A stretch of DNA of 64,000 bases from the NCBI RefSeq assembly GCF_000208745.1, contig NC_030857.1, positions 5,511,909 to 5,575,908 of the forward strand, given 5' to 3'. Both the position numbers and the translations under genes were made by a program. Below, in pieces: positions 62,426 through 64,000 of the stretch. Origin of the DNA: Theobroma cacao (lineage: Eukaryota > Streptophyta > Magnoliopsida > Malvales > Malvaceae). How positions within the stretch are numbered: the stretch's first letter is position 1; each line of letters starts with the position of its first letter. The notes beneath the pieces were generated by a model. That model was not told where the DNA came from, did not search any database, and saw only the letters and a list, made by a program, of their open reading frames with translations.

Positions 62426-64000
62426 ATGTCAGAGGCCCAAAGAAAGTCAGCTATGGCTGGTGTAGGGCGTGCAAACAATGGGTACACGAATGGGGTATTG
62501 CTGATGAGGAGTCCTGCTACAATATCTCAAGTAGATGAATTCTGTTTTGCACTAGGAGGGAAGAAGCCGATCCATAGTATTTTAATTGCAAACAATGGAA
62601 TGGCAGCTGTCAAATTTATACGTAGTATTAGGACATGGGCTTATGAGACATTTGGCACAGAAAAGGCAATCTTGTTGGTGGCCATGGCTACTCCTGAGGA
62701 CATGAGAATCAATGCAGAGCATATTAGAATTGCTGATCAGTTTGTGGAAGTTCCTGGTGGGACAAATAATAATAACTATGCCAATGTGCAGCTTATTGTA
62801 GAGGTTTGTACAGTAAACTCCTGTAGCATTTACTTGCTTCCGAATTGTTCTTTTATTTACGAATTTCCCTTTCAAGAAGTTTTTTTTTTCTTTTCAGTTA
62901 CAATGGAATTTGATTACTCTTACTATGTTCTTGCTGTACATAATTAATTTTAGTCCAGAAAGTTCTGAAACATTAGAGTTAACACAGGGTATTAGCTCAA
63001 TAAAAGAAGTTTGCTTGTCAAGTGCTTTATAAGCTGCACATCACTGCATTAGTGTGGAGTCCTAGGACAATAAAAGAAAATTGATAAGTAGAGAGGGTCT
63101 GTTCTCGTTCTTTCTACTTATGGTTTATTGGAGCTAATCCCCAATGTAGTTATGATTAATTATATGAAACATTCTGCAAATTCTATATATTTTGACAAAT
63201 TATATTATGTGGTTACCTCAGATGGCAGAGATAACACATGTTGACGCAGTTTGGCCTGGCTGGGGTCATGCATCAGAAAGCCCTGCGTTGCCAGATGCAC
63301 TGAATGCAAAGGGAATCATTTTTCTTGGGCCACCAGCAGTATCTATGGCCGCATTGGGAGATAAGATTGGTTCATCATTGATTGCTCAAGCAGCAGAAGT
63401 GCCCACCCTTCCATGGAGTGGTTCTCATGTAATTATCTTTCTTTCGAATGTTAAAAATGATCCTTTTCCATGGCAGTTTCTCATGCACAATACTACCTTC
63501 CTGTTTTCCAGGTGAAAATTCCTGCAGAAAGTTGCCTAGTTGCTATTCCTGATGAAATATATAGTAAAGCATGTGTTTATACAACAGAGGAAGCAATTTT
63601 AAGTTGTCAAGTTGTTGGTTATCCTGCAATGATCAAGGCATCTTGGGGTGGTGGTGGTAAAGGCATAAGAAAGGTTTGCTTCATTCCTGAAAAGTGATTT
63701 CTGACCATAGCAATATTTACTTATCCAATGCTTTAAGCTAATCCCCCTTTAAAGTTACTTTGCATATTTTGGTAAAAGTAAGATTGATTTAAATACTTTT
63801 CATATCATCTGAATTGGTTGGAAACTTTTTCACGCCTAGTGCTGTTTGATTTTCTAGGTTCACAATGATGATGAAGTTAGGGCACTGTTCAAGCAAGTGC
63901 AGGGTGAAGTTCCAGGTTCACCTATATTTATAATGAAAGTTGCTTCACAGGTGAGATTATTTGCTACAATTGATTTCAATGAAGTGGGTGGAGTATAGCT
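62426..64000 (+). CDS. ACC1: Homomeric (cytosolic) acetyl-CoA carboxylase, N-terminal part; gene continues beyond window
   Basis: Exons seen: 62426-62803, 63222-63428, 63512-63673, 63858-63950, all phase 0, giving the first 280 residues; the last bases of the window are intron. The protein starts [19 protein letters not shown], and the start is fixed by the close match to plant ACC1 N-termini. Residues 40-280 are the start of the biotin carboxylase domain: [72 protein letters not shown], and the ATP-grasp loop [13 protein letters not shown] (about 237-249). There is no plastid transit peptide, so this is the cytosolic form that makes malonyl-CoA for very-long-chain fatty acid elongation and flavonoids. 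The full protein is usually over 2200 residues. Confidence 0.95.

Noticed and set aside
1..64000. CRISPR arrays, bacterial operons, phage or other defence-system islands
   Set aside because: The intron-rich plant genes and the repeat types exclude a prokaryotic source, and no regularly spaced repeats were seen.

Overview
This is a 64 kb piece of nuclear DNA from a flowering plant, most likely a eudicot. It is AT-rich, and its genes have many short GT-AG introns. Every recognisable protein belongs to a plant family, and the gene-poor stretches hold small DNA-transposon relics and microsatellites. I cannot name the species.

Layout. (1) Positions 3-77 hold the last codons of an unrecognised plus-strand gene. 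(2) 3730-11700 (+): a UPF1/SEN1-type superfamily 1 RNA/DNA helicase of 1385 aa in seven coding exons, with a leader intron. (3) 12900-16700 (+): a Sec14/CRAL-TRIO lipid-transfer protein (337 aa). (4) 22060-18560 (-): a plastid-type, cofactor-dependent-like phosphoglycerate mutase (342 aa). (5) 22300-27100: a transposon-rich stretch with a Harbinger-like element nested in an LTR fragment. (6) 28259-27165 (-): a secreted Ole e 1/LAT52-type protein. (7) 30082-38241 (+): two tandem GH5 beta-1,3-glucosidase-like genes of 507 aa each, whose eight exons match in length one for one. (8) 46261-47426 (+): an FLZ zinc-finger adaptor. (9) 52124-52608: an intact small hAT-type element with an 8-bp target duplication. 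(10) 54199-55319 (+): a xylogen-like GPI-anchored lipid-transfer/arabinogalactan protein. (11) From about 61400 to the right edge (+): the first four coding exons of homomeric (cytosolic) acetyl-CoA carboxylase, ACC1, which runs off the window.

The genes do not form one pathway; plant neighbours are normally independent units. Shared themes are cell wall or extracellular proteins (Ole e 1, two GH5 enzymes, xylogen-like protein), lipid handling (Sec14, ACC1) and central carbon metabolism (phosphoglycerate mutase, ACC1). The neighbourhoods Sec14-PGM-Ole e 1-FLZ and xylogen-like-ACC1 resemble, from memory, gene neighbourhoods on Arabidopsis chromosome 1, so this looks like an ancestral block with a tandem GH5 pair in it. 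All coding exon sets below were assembled by hand from splice signals, reading phase and family similarity, and all keep frame. I found no evidence for a novel biological system; the best leads are the helicase's regulatory features, the GH5 duplication and the transposon relics.
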